Source: Denitromonas sp. (lineage in GTDB: Bacteria > Pseudomonadota > Gammaproteobacteria > Burkholderiales > Rhodocyclaceae). Taken from it: DNA of 64,000 bases. Below the pieces are notes generated by a model. The model saw nothing but the letters and a program-made list of their open reading frames with translations. It was not told the DNA's origin and did not search any database. How positions within the stretch are numbered: the stretch's first letter is position 1; every line of letters begins with the position of its first letter. The stretch spans positions 186,001-250,000 of the forward strand of contig NZ_JAUCBR010000004.1 in assembly GCF_034676725.1 (NCBI RefSeq), in the 5' to 3' direction. The position numbers were made by a program, and so were the translations under genes. This document shows positions 52,010-62,337 of this stretch, in pieces.

Positions 52010-53860
52010 TTAGCGCTGAACCTGCGTCACATCACGCACCGCGCCGGTATCGGCACTGGTGGTCAGCGCGGCATAGGCCTGCAGCGCAGCGGAGACCGCG
52101 CGCTGGCGGCCAACCGGTTTCCAGGCATCGACGCCCTTGGCCTCCATGGCCTTGCGGCGAGCCGCCAGGGTGGCGTCGTCGATGGCCAGATTGATGCGCC
52201 GGTTCGGGATGTCGATGTCGACGGTGTCGCCCTCTTCGATCAGGCCGATCGCGCCGCCGCAGGCCGCTTCGGGCGAAGCGTGGCCGATCGACAGCCCCGA
52301 GGTGCCGCCGGAGAAGCGCCCGTCGGTGAGCAGTGCGCAGGCCTTGCCCAGGCCCTTGGACTTGAGATAGCTGGTCGGGTAGAGCATCTCCTGCATGCCC
52401 GGACCGCCCTTGGGCCCTTCGTAGCGGATGATGACCACGTCGCCGGCGACGATCTGATCGCCGAGGATCGCCGCCACGGCGGCGTCCTGGCTCTCGAAGA
52501 CGCGGGCGCGGCCGGAGAACACCCAGATCGACTCATCCACCCCGGCGGTCTTGACGATGCAGCCCTTCTCGGCAATGTTGCCATAGAGCACGGCGAGGCC
52601 GCCCTCCTGGCTGAAGGCGTTGGCCTTGTCGCGGATCACGCCATGGCTGCGATCCATGTCGAGCTCGTTCCAGCGGCGATCCTGGCTGAAGGCCACCTGG
52701 GTGGGCACCCCGCCGGGCGCGGCGCGGAAGAAGTCGAACACCTTGTTGTCATGCGCCTGCATCACGTCCCAGCGCGCCAGGGCGTCCTTGAGCGTCTTGC
52801 TGTGCACGGTGTGGGCATTGCTGTGCAGCAGGCCGGCGCGGTCGAGTTCGCCGAGGATGCCCATGATGCCGCCGGCGCGGTGCACGTCTTCGATATGCAC
52901 ATCCGGCACCGCCGGCGCCACCTTGGACAGGCAGGGCACCCTGCGCGAGATGCGGTCGATGTCGGCCATGGTGAAGTTGACTTCGGCCTCGCGCGCCGCG
53001 GCCAGCAGGTGCAGCACGGTGTTGGTCGAGCCGCCCATGGCCACATCGAGGGTGATGGCGTTTTCAAACGCTTCGAAGGTGGCGATGCTGCGCGGCAGCA
53101 CCGTGGCGTCATCCTGCTCGTAGTAGCGCCGCGCCAGCTCGACGATCTTGCGCCCGGCGGTGAGGAACAGCTGCTTGCGGTCGGCATGGGTGGCCACCAC
53201 CGTGCCGTTGCCCGGCAGCGACAGGCCCAGCGCCTCGGTCAGGCAGTTCATGGAGTTGGCGGTAAACATGCCGGAGCACGACCCGCAGGTCGGACAGGCG
53301 GAGCGCTCGACCGCAGCCACTTCCTCGTCCGAGCAGTTCGAATCGGCGGCCTTGACCATGGCGTCGACCAGGTCGAGGGAGATGACCTTGTTCTCCCACT
53401 TGACCTTGCCGGCCTCCATCGGGCCGCCGGAGACGAAGATCACGGGGATGTTCAGGCGCAGCGCGGCCATCAGCATGCCCGGGGTGATCTTGTCGCAGTT
53501 GGAGATGCACACCATGGCGTCGGCGGTGTGGCCATTGACCATGTACTCGACCGAATCGGCAATGAGATCGCGCGAGGGCAGGCTGTAGAGCATGCCGCCG
53601 TGCCCCATGGCGATACCGTCGTCGATGGCAATGGTGTTGAATTCCTTGGCCACGCCACCGGCCGCTTCGATCTCGCGCGCCACCAGCTGGCCCATGTCCT
53701 TGAGGTGAACATGCCCCGGCACGAACTGGGTAAAGCTGTTGACCACGGCGATGATCGGCTTTTCGAAGTCGCCGTCCTTCATGCCGGTCGCCCGCCACAG
53801 GGCGCGGGCGCCTGCCATGTTGCGGCCGGCGGTGGAAGTGCGTGAACGATACTGGGGCAT
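52010..53860 (-). CDS. ilvD: Dihydroxy-acid dehydratase IlvD
   Basis: 616 residues. Makes 2-keto acids for Val/Leu/Ile synthesis. Fe-S cluster cysteines are seen in [12 protein letters not shown] and [34 protein letters not shown] and [20 protein letters not shown] (trimmed) are family signatures. Full length, followed by a strong terminator. Confidence 0.97.
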   Translation of the reverse strand: MPQYRSRTSTAGRNMAGARALWRATGMKDGDFEKPIIAVVNSFTQFVPGHVHLKDMGQLVAREIEAAGGVAKEFNTIAIDDGIAMGHGGMLYSLPSRDLIADSVEYMVNGHTADAMVCISNCDKITPGMLMAALRLNIPVIFVSGGPMEAGKVKWENKVISLDLVDAMVKAADSNCSDEEVAAVERSACPTCGSCSGMFTANSMNCLTEALGLSLPGNGTVVATHADRKQLFLTAGRKIVELARRYYEQDDATVLPRSIATFEAFENAITLDVAMGGSTNTVLHLLAAAREAEVNFTMADIDRISRRVPCLSKVAPAVPDVHIEDVHRAGGIMGILGELDRAGLLHSNAHTVHSKTLKDALARWDVMQAHDNKVFDFFRAAPGGVPTQVAFSQDRRWNELDMDRSHGVIRDKANAFSQEGGLAVLYGNIAEKGCIVKTAGVDESIWVFSGRARVFESQDAAVAAILGDQIVAGDVVIIRYEGPKGGPGMQEMLYPTSYLKSKGLGKACALLTDGRFSGGTSGLSIGHASPEAACGGAIGLIEEGDTVDIDIPNRRINLAIDDATLAARRKAMEAKGVDAWKPVGRQRAVSAALQAYAALTTSADTGAVRDVTQVQR

Positions 53861-54056
53861 GGGGTGGGTCTCCTGAATCCTGGGGCGTCGAGCTTAGCTA
53901 TGCATTGTAGCGCGAGCAGACCGGATCCGGACGCCGGACGCACCGGAAAACGCACGCCGCCCATCCGATACGCATGGCATAATGTGCGGTTGTTATCAAC
54001 GGCACAGTGTTACCGGATGACGCTGTAACATCGCTCCACTACACTGTCGACCCAGC

Positions 54057-55758
54057 ATGAACCGACCTTCGATCCCCCACGCCGCTGGCGAGTGCGCCGC
54101 CGACCCCCGCGCCGACCTGTGGTCCAGCGTACGGCAGGCTGCCCAGCGCCAGGCCGCCTGCCACCTGCGCGACCAGTTCGCCGCCGACCCCGGTCGCGCG
54201 GCACGCATGAGCGCGCGCAGCAGCGGCATCTTTATCGACTACAGCAAGAACCGCCTCGACGACGCCGACCTGCAGCAGCTCTTTGCCCTGGCCGACGCCA
54301 GCGGCCTGCGCGGCGCCATCGACGCCATGTTCGCCGGCGAGCGCATCAACAGCACCGAGCACCGCGCCGTGCTGCACACCGCGCTGCGCGCGCCGGCCGG
54401 TGCGGAGATCCGCGTCGATGGCCACAACGTGGTGCCGGATGTGCACGCCGAGCTTACCCACATGGCCGAGTTCGCCGAGCAGGTACGCGGCGGCCAATGG
54501 CTGGGCCACACCGGCGAGCCCATCACCAACATCGTCAACATCGGTATCGGCGGCTCCGACCTCGGCCCACGGCTGGTGTGCGACGCACTGCGCCCGATCG
54601 GCCACCCGCGACTGCGCACGCATTTCGTGGCCAACGTTCGACGCCGGCCGGCTCAACGGCCTGCTGCGCCAGCTCGACCGGCGCACGACGCTGTTCGTCG
54701 TCTGCTCGAAGAGCTTCACCACCCAGGAGACACTCACCAACGCCCGCAGCGCGCGCGCCTGGTTCCTGCGCGAGGGGGCGACCGAAGCCGATGTAAGCCG
54801 CCATTTCGTCGCCGTATCGACCAACGCCGAGGCCGTCGCCGGCTTCGGCATCGACCCGGCCAACATGTTCGGCTTCTGGGACTGGGTCGGCGGGCGCTAC
54901 TCGCTGTGGTCGGCGGTGGGCCTGAGCATCATGCTGCAGATCGGCCCGGCGGCCTTCCACGACATGCTCGCCGGCGCCCACGCCATGGACACACACTTCC
55001 GCAGCGCGCCGTGGCGGGAGAACCTGCCGGTGCTGCTGGCGCTGATCGGCGTGTGGTATGTGAACGGCTTTGGCACCGCCACCCACATGGTCGCCCCCTA
55101 CGACCACGGCCTGCGCCAGCTGCCCGGCTACCTGCAGCAGCTCGACATGGAAAGCAACGGCAAGCAGACCACCCGCGACGGCACGCCCGTCGGCCGGGCC
55201 ACGGGGCCGGTGGTGTGGGGCAACAGCGGCATCAACGGTCAGCACGCCTTCTACCAGTTGCTGCACCAGGGTTCGCAACTGGTGCCGGCCGATTTCGTCG
55301 CCACCTTGCACAGCCCCGACAACACCCGCCCGCACCACGACATCGTGCTGGCCAACTGCATTGCCCAGGCACAGGCCCTGATGATGGGCCGCACGGCCGA
55401 CGAGGCGCGCGCCGAGATGGCGGCCGAAGGCCTGCCGCCCGAGCGCATCGCCGAACTGCTGCCGCACCGCTGTTTCGGCGGCAACCGCCCGACCAACGTC
55501 ATCTTGCTCGACGCGCTCACCCCGCACACCCTGGGCGCCCTGCTCGCCATGTACGAGCACAAGGTGTTCGTGCAGGGCGTGCTATGGAACGTGAATAGCT
55601 TCGACCAATGGGGCGTGGAACTGGGCAAGCAGCTGGCCCGGCGCATCGAAGCCGCCTTCGCCAGCGGCGAGGCCCCGGCCGGCGCCGACAGCTCCACCTG
55701 CCAGCTCATCGCCCTGGCGCGTGCCGCGCTGCGCGCGCGCGACGACGGCGTCGCGTAA
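54057..55758 (+). pseudogene. pgi: Glucose-6-phosphate isomerase, single-base frameshift
   Basis: Two frames together give a full pgi. The first (from 54057, MNRPSIPHAAGEC) runs through [16 protein letters not shown] and THFVANV. At about 54637 an extra T (AACGTTCGAC where AACGTCGAC would keep frame) moves reading by one base; the second frame continues [31 protein letters not shown] and to the stop at 55758. Removing one base gives 566 residues, normal for Pgi, with all later motifs present ([16 protein letters not shown] [21 protein letters not shown]-like GKQLARRIE). A sequencing error or very recent mutation; the sequence is otherwise well conserved. Confidence 0.9.
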
Positions 55759-55812
55759 CCGGCGCGAGCGATCCGCTATCATGGCAGGCTGCGCCACAGC
55801 CAGGACCGCTCC

Positions 55813-56469
55813 ATGACCGACACCAACGAATCGACCGACGGCTTCGACCTCAGCCCGAACGAAGCCCGCGTGCTGGCCGTACTGATCGAAAAAGGCTTCA
55901 CCACGCCCGATCAGTACCCGCTCAGCCTCAACGCCATCACCACCGGTTGCAACCAGCTCACCGGCCGCGAACCGGTCATGCAGCTCGATGAATCGGAGGT
56001 CAGCGAAGCGATCAGCCAGCTGCTGGCTCGCGGCCTGGTCGGTCGCTACGAGGGCGCCCGGGTGGTCAAGTACGAACACCGCATCCGCCTGCGCCACTCA
56101 CTGCCACCGGCCGAGCAGGCGATCATGGCGCTGCTCATGCTGCGTGGCCCGCAAACCGCCGGCGAGTTGCGCAGCCGCAGCGAGCGCATGCACCGCTTCG
56201 ACGACATTCCCACCGTGCAGGCCGCGCTCGAACACCTGAGCGAGAAGTATCCGCCCATGGTCATGGCCCTGCCGCGCGCCCCCGGCACCAAGGAAACCCG
56301 CTACGCCCACCTGATGTGCGGCGAGGTCGACGTGGCCAGCGCCATGGCCGCATCGGCGCCGTCCGCCCCGGGCGGGCTGGCCGCGCGGGTCGAGACGCTG
56401 GAGGCCGAAGTGGCCGCCCTGCGTGCCGAACTGCATCAGCTCAAGATCAATCTGGGCGAAGCCGACTGA
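55813..56469 (+). CDS. yceH: YceH/DUF480-family protein
   Basis: 218 residues: two winged-helix domains ([70 protein letters not shown]) and a C-terminal coiled coil ([20 protein letters not shown]). Conserved in proteobacteria, biochemistry not settled. Starts 55 bp after pgi and ends 4 bp before lgt. Confidence 0.9.
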   Translation: MTDTNESTDGFDLSPNEARVLAVLIEKGFTTPDQYPLSLNAITTGCNQLTGREPVMQLDESEVSEAISQLLARGLVGRYEGARVVKYEHRIRLRHSLPPAEQAIMALLMLRGPQTAGELRSRSERMHRFDDIPTVQAALEHLSEKYPPMVMALPRAPGTKETRYAHLMCGEVDVASAMAASAPSAPGGLAARVETLEAEVAALRAELHQLKINLGEAD

Positions 56470-56473
56470 ACCG

Positions 56474-57268
56474 ATGCTGACGTATCCCAAGATCGACCCG
56501 GTCGCGCTATCGATCGGCCCACTGTCCGTGCATTGGTACGGGCTGATGTACCTGATCGCCTTCGTGCTGTTCATCGGCCTCGGCCGGCTGCACCTCAAGC
56601 GCCGGCCCGAACTGGGCTGGACACCGCCGCAGCTCGACGACCTGCTGTTCTACGGGGTGATCGGCGTGGTGGTCGGCGGCCGGCTGGGCGAAGTCCTGTT
56701 CTACCAGCCCGGCTACTACCTCAGCCATCCGCTGGAGATCCTCGCCATCTGGAAAGGCGGCATGAGCTTCCACGGCGGCTTCCTCGGCGTACTGGTGGCC
56801 ATGTGGGTGTATGGCCGCAAGCACGACAAGGGCTTCTGGCAGATCACCGATTTCATCGCGCCGCTGGTGCCCACCGGCCTGGCCGCCGGGCGCATCGGCA
56901 ACTTCATTAACGGCGAGCTGTGGGGCCGGGCGGCCGACCCCGCGCTGCCGTGGGCGATGGTTTTTCCGCATGTCGACGCCCTGCCCCGCCACCCCTCGCA
57001 GCTCTACCAGGCGGCCGGCGAAGGGCTGCTGCTGTTTGCGCTGCTGTGGTGGTATGCCCGCGCGCCACGGCCGCTGCGCGCCACGTCGGCGCTGTTCCTG
57101 ATCGGCTATGGCGCGCTGCGCTTCGGGGCGGAGTTCTTCCGCACGCCGGACCCGGGCATCTTCGGCACCCTCAGCGCGGGGCTGTCGACCGCGCAATGGC
57201 TGTGTGTACCGATGATCCTGATCGGCGCCGCCATGTTTGCCCACGCCCAACGCCGCACACAGCGCTGA
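56474..57268 (+). CDS. lgt: Prolipoprotein diacylglyceryl transferase Lgt
   Basis: 264 residues from ATG 56474 ([20 protein letters not shown]). Inner-membrane enzyme adding diacylglycerol to lipobox cysteines. Signature [14 protein letters not shown] and [10 protein letters not shown] (His of the HGGL motif) are present; seven helices. Overlaps nothing; malonyl-CoA decarboxylase follows at 59 bp. Confidence 0.96.
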   Translation: MLTYPKIDPVALSIGPLSVHWYGLMYLIAFVLFIGLGRLHLKRRPELGWTPPQLDDLLFYGVIGVVVGGRLGEVLFYQPGYYLSHPLEILAIWKGGMSFHGGFLGVLVAMWVYGRKHDKGFWQITDFIAPLVPTGLAAGRIGNFINGELWGRAADPALPWAMVFPHVDALPRHPSQLYQAAGEGLLLFALLWWYARAPRPLRATSALFLIGYGALRFGAEFFRTPDPGIFGTLSAGLSTAQWLCVPMILIGAAMFAHAQRRTQR

Positions 57269-57326
57269 ACCCGCAGCACGGCAGCCGGTCAGACCGAGTC
57301 AGCCACACCGAGCACAAGAGGACGGC

Positions 57327-58706
57327 ATGGTTTCCAACATCGTGACGCGCAGCCTGGAACGGATGCGCAACATCATCTCCTGGGGTGGCAAGTCCCAGGC
57401 GCAGCTCGAAGCCCACGACCTGGACCGCCTGCGCGAGCAGATGCGCGAATGCGCCGAGGGCACCGGCGGCGAGGTCTCCACCCGCCAGCGCGCGGCGCGC
57501 CTCGCCCATACCTACCTGGAGCTGGACGACGACGCCCGCCACGCCTTCCTGCGCATGATCGCGCTGGAGTTCGGGCCGGACCCCGCCCGCGTCGCCGAGG
57601 CCCATACAGCCTACCAGGCCAAGGTCGGCACGCCCGAGCAGTGGGACGCCGAAGCCCGCCTGCGCGGCGCCATGCGCTCACGGCGCATCCGCATCCTGAC
57701 GCAGTTCAACGCCATTCCCGCGGGGGTGAAGTTCCTGGTCGATCTGCGCGCCGACCTGCTGCGCTTCCTCAAGGACGACCCGGAACTCAAGGCCCTCGAC
57801 CGCGAGCTCGAAGCCCGGCTCAACGCCTGGTTCGACGTCGGCTTTCTCGAGCTGCGCCGCATCACCTGGGAGTCGCCCGCCGCGCTGCTCGAGAAACTCG
57901 TGCAGTACGAGGCGGTGCACGAAATCCGCTCCTGGACCGACCTCAAGAACCGCCTCGACACCGATCGGCGCTGCTACGCCTTCTTCCACCCACGCATGCC
58001 GCTCGAGCCACTGATTTTTGTGGAAGTGGCGCTGGTCGACGACCTCGCCGACAACGTGCAGAAGCTGCTCGACGAGATGGCGCCGGTGGCCGACAACGCC
58101 CGCGCCAACACCGCCATCTTCTATTCGATCAGCAACACCCAGGTGGGTCTGCGCGGCGTGTCCTTCGGCAACTTCCTGCTCAAGCGCGTCGTCGATGATC
58201 TCAAGCGCGATCTGCCCGGCCTCAAGCAGTTCGCCACGCTCTCGCCCATCCCGCGCCTCAAGGACTGGGTGCGCGCCCACCCTGAGGCGCTGGCCGAGGC
58301 CTTCACCGACGCCGACTGGAAAAAACTCGCCCCGCTGGGCCTCGACGGCCCCGAGGCGCCGGGCTTCAAGACCCTGCTCGACGACACCGCGCCGTGGCTC
58401 GAACAGCCCGGCCTGGCGACCGCGCTCGCCGCCCCGCTCACCCGGCTGGCCGCGCGCTACCTGTGCCACGCCAAGTCGCGCGGCGCCCCCTTCGACCCGG
58501 TCGCCCGCTTCCATCTGGGCAACGGCGCACGCATCGAGCGGCTCAACTGGATGGGCGACACCGCCGCCAAGGGCCTGGCGCAGTCCTTCGGCCTGATGGT
58601 GAATTACCTCTACGATCCGGACAGCATCGAGGCCAACGTGGAGGCCTATGTCGCCGACGGCAGCATCGCCACCTCCGGCTCGATCAAGCGATTGGCCAAA
58701 CAGTAA
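57327..58706 (+). CDS. Malonyl-CoA decarboxylase
   Basis: 459 residues from ATG 57327 (MVSNIVTRSLERMRNIISWG). MCD family (PF05292): helical N domain, then the GNAT-like catalytic domain with CYAFFHPRMPLEPLIFVEVA, IFYSISNTQVGLRGVSFGNF and HLGNGARIERLNWMGDTAAK; the Ser and His of the family lie in these segments. Converts malonyl-CoA to acetyl-CoA. No dedicated operon partner is apparent; a GC-rich hairpin separates it from the convergent hydrolase gene. Confidence 0.93.
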   Translation: MVSNIVTRSLERMRNIISWGGKSQAQLEAHDLDRLREQMRECAEGTGGEVSTRQRAARLAHTYLELDDDARHAFLRMIALEFGPDPARVAEAHTAYQAKVGTPEQWDAEARLRGAMRSRRIRILTQFNAIPAGVKFLVDLRADLLRFLKDDPELKALDRELEARLNAWFDVGFLELRRITWESPAALLEKLVQYEAVHEIRSWTDLKNRLDTDRRCYAFFHPRMPLEPLIFVEVALVDDLADNVQKLLDEMAPVADNARANTAIFYSISNTQVGLRGVSFGNFLLKRVVDDLKRDLPGLKQFATLSPIPRLKDWVRAHPEALAEAFTDADWKKLAPLGLDGPEAPGFKTLLDDTAPWLEQPGLATALAAPLTRLAARYLCHAKSRGAPFDPVARFHLGNGARIERLNWMGDTAAKGLAQSFGLMVNYLYDPDSIEANVEAYVADGSIATSGSIKRLAKQ

Positions 58707-58736
58707 GCCGGCAGGGCCGGACGCCCCGCCCGGCCC

Positions 58737-59435
58737 TCACACAATCTCGATCGCCAGCGTGGCCACGCCGGCCACGCCACCGCTGAGCACATCACCACGC
58801 GCCACGGCACCCACGCCGGCCGGCGTGCCGGTCATCAGCAAATCCCCCGGCTTGAGTTCGAAATAGCGCGACAGCCCGGCCACCGCCTCGGCCACCGACC
58901 AGATCATGTCGGACAGGTCGCCGCGCTGGCGGCGCTGGCCATTCACATCCAGCCAGATCTCACCCGAGGCCGGGTGGCCGGTTTCGCTCACCGGCCGCAA
59001 CGCCGAGATCGGCGCGGCGTGGTCAAAGGCCTTGCCAATCTCCCAGCTGCGCCCCTGCGCCTTCATCTGGCCCTGCAGATCGCGACGTGTCATGTCCAGG
59101 CCAACCCCATACCCCCACACATGCGCCAGCGCATCCTCCACGGCGATGTCGCGCCCGCCCCGGCCGATCGCCGCCACCAGCTCGATCTCGTGGTGCAGGT
59201 CGGCCGTGATCGTCGGATACGGCCAGGCCACCGGCGCATCGCCCGCCACGGCAAAGGCGGCGTCGGCCGGCTTGCAGAAGAAGAACGGCGGCTCGCGGTC
59301 GGGCGCCCCCCCCATCTCGCGGGCGTGGTCGGCATAGTTGCGGCCGATGCAATAGATGCGTCGGACCGGAAAGCGGGCCGCCGCTCCCACAACGGGAAGG
59401 CTGGCCTGTTCGGGTGCGGGAATCACGAAGCTCAT
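58737..59435 (-). CDS. Fumarylacetoacetate hydrolase-family protein
   Basis: 232 residues. FAH-type fold: RIYCIGRNYADHAREMGG, FFCKPADAAF, metal ligands in DLHHEIELVAAIG and the GYGVGLDMTRRDLQ segment. Such enzymes hydrolyse fumarylpyruvate or related diketo acids. Single gene. Confidence 0.93.
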   Translation of the reverse strand: MSFVIPAPEQASLPVVGAAARFPVRRIYCIGRNYADHAREMGGAPDREPPFFFCKPADAAFAVAGDAPVAWPYPTITADLHHEIELVAAIGRGGRDIAVEDALAHVWGYGVGLDMTRRDLQGQMKAQGRSWEIGKAFDHAAPISALRPVSETGHPASGEIWLDVNGQRRQRGDLSDMIWSVAEAVAGLSRYFELKPGDLLMTGTPAGVGAVARGDVLSGGVAGVATLAIEIV

Positions 59436-59555
59436 GGCAGATCCTGACGGTGAATGCTCAAGCCAGCGACTATACCTGCCCGTCGGCCCCGCTGCGCGCG
59501 CCAGCCACCGCCAACCACCTCAACAGCACTTGACGTCACCGACTGAAAATGCTGA

Positions 59556-59580
59556 AATGCGAATCGTTCTTGTTTGCATT
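59556..59580. promoter_or_regulatory. Fur-box-like site upstream of hemP
   Basis: AATGCGAATCGTTCTTGTTTGCATT region: a partial match to the Fur 19-mer (AATCGTTCTT core) ending 9 bp before the hemP start. Fits iron-repressed hemP. Confidence 0.55.
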
Positions 59581-59588
59581 GCAAAACC

Positions 59589-59777
59589 ATGACGACCGAC
59601 CCCACGCCCGACCGCCCTAACGATGCAAGGCCGCAGCCCCACACCGAGGAGCCCCGCGTGGCAGCCATCGCCAGCGAGTCGCTGCTCAAGGGGCGCAATA
59701 CCGTCACCATCGAACACAAGGGTGTCAGCTACCGCTTGCAGGAAACCCGCGCAGGCAAGCTGATCCTGACCAAATAG
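59589..59777 (+). CDS. hemP: Hemin uptake protein HemP
   Basis: 62 residues; conserved core SESLLKGRNTVTIEHKGVSY and RLQETRAGKLILTK. Small HemP/HmuP protein linked to haem uptake gene expression. ATG 59589 preferred (MTTDPTPDRP); an in-frame ATG at 59574 lies within the Fur-like site. Confidence 0.92.
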   Translation: MTTDPTPDRPNDARPQPHTEEPRVAAIASESLLKGRNTVTIEHKGVSYRLQETRAGKLILTK

Positions 59778-59802
59778 GCTATACCGAAGGGAGCCCGCAC
59801 GC

Positions 59803-60027
59803 ATGTACGTCTGCATCTGCAACGCCGTGACCGAAAAAGACATTCACCACGCCGCCGCCAATGGCGCACGGCGTGTGCGCGACCTGCGCACACTGGGCGT
59901 GACGGTCGATTGCGGAAAATGCGCATGCGCGGCAAAGTGTTGTCTCGACCAGGCGGTGTCCAGCACAAGCAACGCCGTGCGCCGCCCGAGTCCCACCCCG
60001 ACACGACTCCTGGAGGCCTACGCATGA
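59803..60027 (+). CDS. bfd: Bacterioferritin-associated ferredoxin Bfd
   Basis: 74 residues starting MYVCICNAVTEKDIHHAA. [2Fe-2S] ligands: C4, C6 and the DCGKCACAAK motif. Delivers electrons to bacterioferritin to release iron. Its stop overlaps the bfr start (ATGA). Confidence 0.93.
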   Translation: MYVCICNAVTEKDIHHAAANGARRVRDLRTLGVTVDCGKCACAAKCCLDQAVSSTSNAVRRPSPTPTRLLEAYA

Positions 60028-60509
60028 AAGGCGACAAGACCATCATCAAACTGCTCAACCGCCAGCTCACCCATGAGCTGACGGCCATCAACCAGTACTT
60101 CCTGCATGCGCGCATGTACAAGAACTGGGGCCTGGCCAAGCTGGGCAAGCACGAATACGACGAGTCCATCGAAGAGATGCACCACGCCGACTGGCTGATC
60201 GAGCGCGTACTCTTCCTCGAGGGCCTGCCCAACCTGCAGAACCTCGGCAAGCTGCTCATTGGCGAGAACGTGCCCGAGTGCATCAAGGGCGACCTGACGC
60301 TCGAGACCACGGCCCGCGGCGACCTGATCGATGCCATCAGCCAGTGCGAGTCCTGTAAGGACTATGTCTCCCGCGAGCTTTTAGAGAAGATCCTCGAAGC
60401 CACGGAAGAGCACATCGACTACCTCGAAACCCAGCTCGAGCTGATCGACCGGGTCACGTTGCCCAACTACCTGCAATCGCAGATGGACCCCGGCCACCCG
60501 GCCAGCTGA
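60024..60509 (+). CDS. bfr: Bacterioferritin Bfr
   Basis: 161 residues beginning MKGDKTIIKLLNRQLTHELT. Ferroxidase ligands Glu18, Glu51, His54 and the haem ligand Met52 are in SIEEMHHADWLIER; later Glu/His in EATEEHIDYLETQL. Iron storage; the pair bfd-bfr is the normal one. Confidence 0.95.
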   Translation: MKGDKTIIKLLNRQLTHELTAINQYFLHARMYKNWGLAKLGKHEYDESIEEMHHADWLIERVLFLEGLPNLQNLGKLLIGENVPECIKGDLTLETTARGDLIDAISQCESCKDYVSRELLEKILEATEEHIDYLETQLELIDRVTLPNYLQSQMDPGHPAS

Positions 60510-60602
60510 CCGCTGCACACCAACCCCGGGCGCCCGCGTGGCGCCCCGCCAGCCAGTTCCTGCGGAACCAGCCAGCCAACGACGATTTGCCTGGAGAACC
60601 GC

Positions 60603-60728
60603 ATGAACACCCTGCATCGCCGAATCTTCTCCCGCATTCCGAGCGGATGGGGTACCTGCGCCATCCTCCTGGCGGTGGGCGCAGCCCTCGATGCCCTCAT
60701 TTCCGCCAGCCTGGGCACGCCGGTCTGA
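60603..60728 (+). CDS. 41-residue membrane peptide upstream of tonB
   Basis: MNTLHRRIFSRIPSGWGTCA then a hydrophobic stretch (ILLAVGAALDALISASLG). GGAGA 5-6 nt upstream of the ATG. It lies 3 bp before the longest tonB frame. Unknown small protein; possibly part of the iron-uptake operon. Confidence 0.55.
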   Translation: MNTLHRRIFSRIPSGWGTCAILLAVGAALDALISASLGTPV

Positions 60729-60731
60729 TTC

Positions 60732-61580
60732 ATGAATTTCAGTACGACCCTGCGACCGGTTGTCGCGCTCAACCGCCCCGCGCGCACGGTAAAATGTCAG
60801 GCCATGCTCGCCAGCCCAGAATTTCTCGTGCCGGTCGCCACCGCGCCGCGCCGCGCTCCGTCGCGCGCGCGCATGTACGCCGGTGCGCGCCTGCTCGCCG
60901 TCCTCGGGCTGCATGCCGGCGTGTTGGCACTCATCACTCATCAGGGCAGCACCCCGGTCCAGACGCCGGTCACCACCATCGAGGTCGCGCTGATCGCCCC
61001 GCCTGCGCCAGCGCCCGTGGCCCCGCCCGAGCCGGCGCCGGTTGTACCGCCGCCCAAGCCGCCCGAACCCAAGCCGGTAGCCAAGCCGCCTGCGCCTCCA
61101 AAACCGGTCGCCGTCCGCAAGCCGGCGCCCAAGCCGGCCCCGAAGCCCGCGCCCGCGCCGTCGCCGACGGCCATCAGCGAACCCGAAGAAGCCGCCCCGC
61201 CACCGGCCGAGCGCTCACCGGCGCCGGCCGAGGTCGCCCCCGCAATGCCGGCCAAGGTAGCCCCTGCGCCTGTCGCCGCCGCGCCGCAGCCGATCATCGC
61301 CGCACGCTTTGACGCCGCCTACCTGAACAACCCCAGCCCGCGCTACCCCCGGCTGTCACGCCGCGTCGGCGAGCAGGGCAAGGTCCTGCTGCGCGTGCTG
61401 GTGAGCGAGAGCGGTGCGGCCAGCGAGGTGCGCCTGCACCAGTCCTCCGGCCACAACCGCCTGGACGAAGCGGCCCGCAGCGCGGTCAGCAAATGGACTT
61501 TCGAACCCGCCCGCCAGGGCGACCGGCCCATCGCCAACTGGGTGATCGTGCCGATAGAATTCAAACTGGAGAACACCTGA
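60732..61580 (+). CDS. tonB: TonB energy-transducing protein
   Basis: Up to 282 residues. Membrane anchor (ARLLAVLGLHAGVLALI), Pro/Lys-rich periplasmic spacer (residues 75-180: PEPAPVVPPPKPPEPKPVAK) and a C-terminal TonB domain (RYPRLSRRVGEQGKVLLRVL, KWTFEPARQGDRPI). The likely start may be the ATG at 60804 (MLASPEFLVPVAT) or the one at 60732. It stands before exbB-exbD and powers outer-membrane iron/haem receptors. Confidence 0.93.
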   Translation: MNFSTTLRPVVALNRPARTVKCQAMLASPEFLVPVATAPRRAPSRARMYAGARLLAVLGLHAGVLALITHQGSTPVQTPVTTIEVALIAPPAPAPVAPPEPAPVVPPPKPPEPKPVAKPPAPPKPVAVRKPAPKPAPKPAPAPSPTAISEPEEAAPPPAERSPAPAEVAPAMPAKVAPAPVAAAPQPIIAARFDAAYLNNPSPRYPRLSRRVGEQGKVLLRVLVSESGAASEVRLHQSSGHNRLDEAARSAVSKWTFEPARQGDRPIANWVIVPIEFKLENT

Positions 61581-61581
61581 A

Positions 61582-62337
61582 ATGGACACCCCCAACGCCT
61601 TCGGTCTGAGCGAACTCTGGGCCCAGGCCGACCTCATCATCCGCAGCGTCGCGATACTGCTGGTCGGCATGTCGGTCGTCAGCTGGTACCTCATTCTCAG
61701 TAAAGGCCTGCGCCTGCTCAGCACGCGCCGTCACGGTGACGTGGTCGAGCAGTTCTGGCACGCCGCCACGCTGGACGAGGGCCTGCGCCTGCTCAGCACC
61801 CGCGCCGCCGATGCCCCCTGCGAGCGCCTCGCCCACCAGGCCGCGGCCGCCCACACGCACTACACCCGACACGCCGAAGGCAGCACGCTGGGCGGCACGC
61901 TCGATACCGGCGAGTTCGTCACCCGCGCGCTGCGCCGCTCCATTGCCGACGCCACCGCGCGACTCGAAAGCGGCCTTACCGTGCTCGCCTCGATCGGCTC
62001 GACCGCGCCCTTCGTCGGCCTGTTCGGCACGGTCTGGGGCATCTACCACGCGCTCACCAGCATCAGCCTCAGCGGCATGGCCTCCATCGACAAGGTCGCC
62101 GGCCCGGTCGGCGAGGCGCTGATCATGACCGCCTTCGGCCTCTTCGTCGCCATCCCCGCCGTGCTCGCCTATAACGGTTTCAACCGCGCCAACCGCGTCG
62201 AGCTGTCCGAGCTCGACGGCTTCGCCCACGACCTGCACGCCTACTTCACCACCGGCTCGCGCATTGCCGTGGCCGCGCCCGCCACCCAGCAGCGTGGCGC
62301 CGGCAAGCCGGTCCGCCCGATCACCGAGGTGGCGTAA
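61582..62337 (+). CDS. exbB: TonB-system proton channel subunit ExbB
   Basis: 251 residues, three helices; the conserved segments LASIGSTAPFVGLFGTVWGI and GEALIMTAFGLFVAIPAVLAY (trimmed) identify the MotA/TolQ/ExbB family. Starts 1 bp after the tonB stop and overlaps exbD by 1 bp. Confidence 0.95.
   Translation: MDTPNAFGLSELWAQADLIIRSVAILLVGMSVVSWYLILSKGLRLLSTRRHGDVVEQFWHAATLDEGLRLLSTRAADAPCERLAHQAAAAHTHYTRHAEGSTLGGTLDTGEFVTRALRRSIADATARLESGLTVLASIGSTAPFVGLFGTVWGIYHALTSISLSGMASIDKVAGPVGEALIMTAFGLFVAIPAVLAYNGFNRANRVELSELDGFAHDLHAYFTTGSRIAVAAPATQQRGAGKPVRPITEVA

Noticed and set aside
51533..53845. 770-codon plus-strand frame
   Set aside because: Antisense of ilvD and the hypothetical membrane gene.
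60528..60546. GGGCGCCCGCGTGGCGCCC hairpin after bfr as terminator
   Set aside because: No T tract follows and the next small ORF starts 57 bp later; not firm enough.
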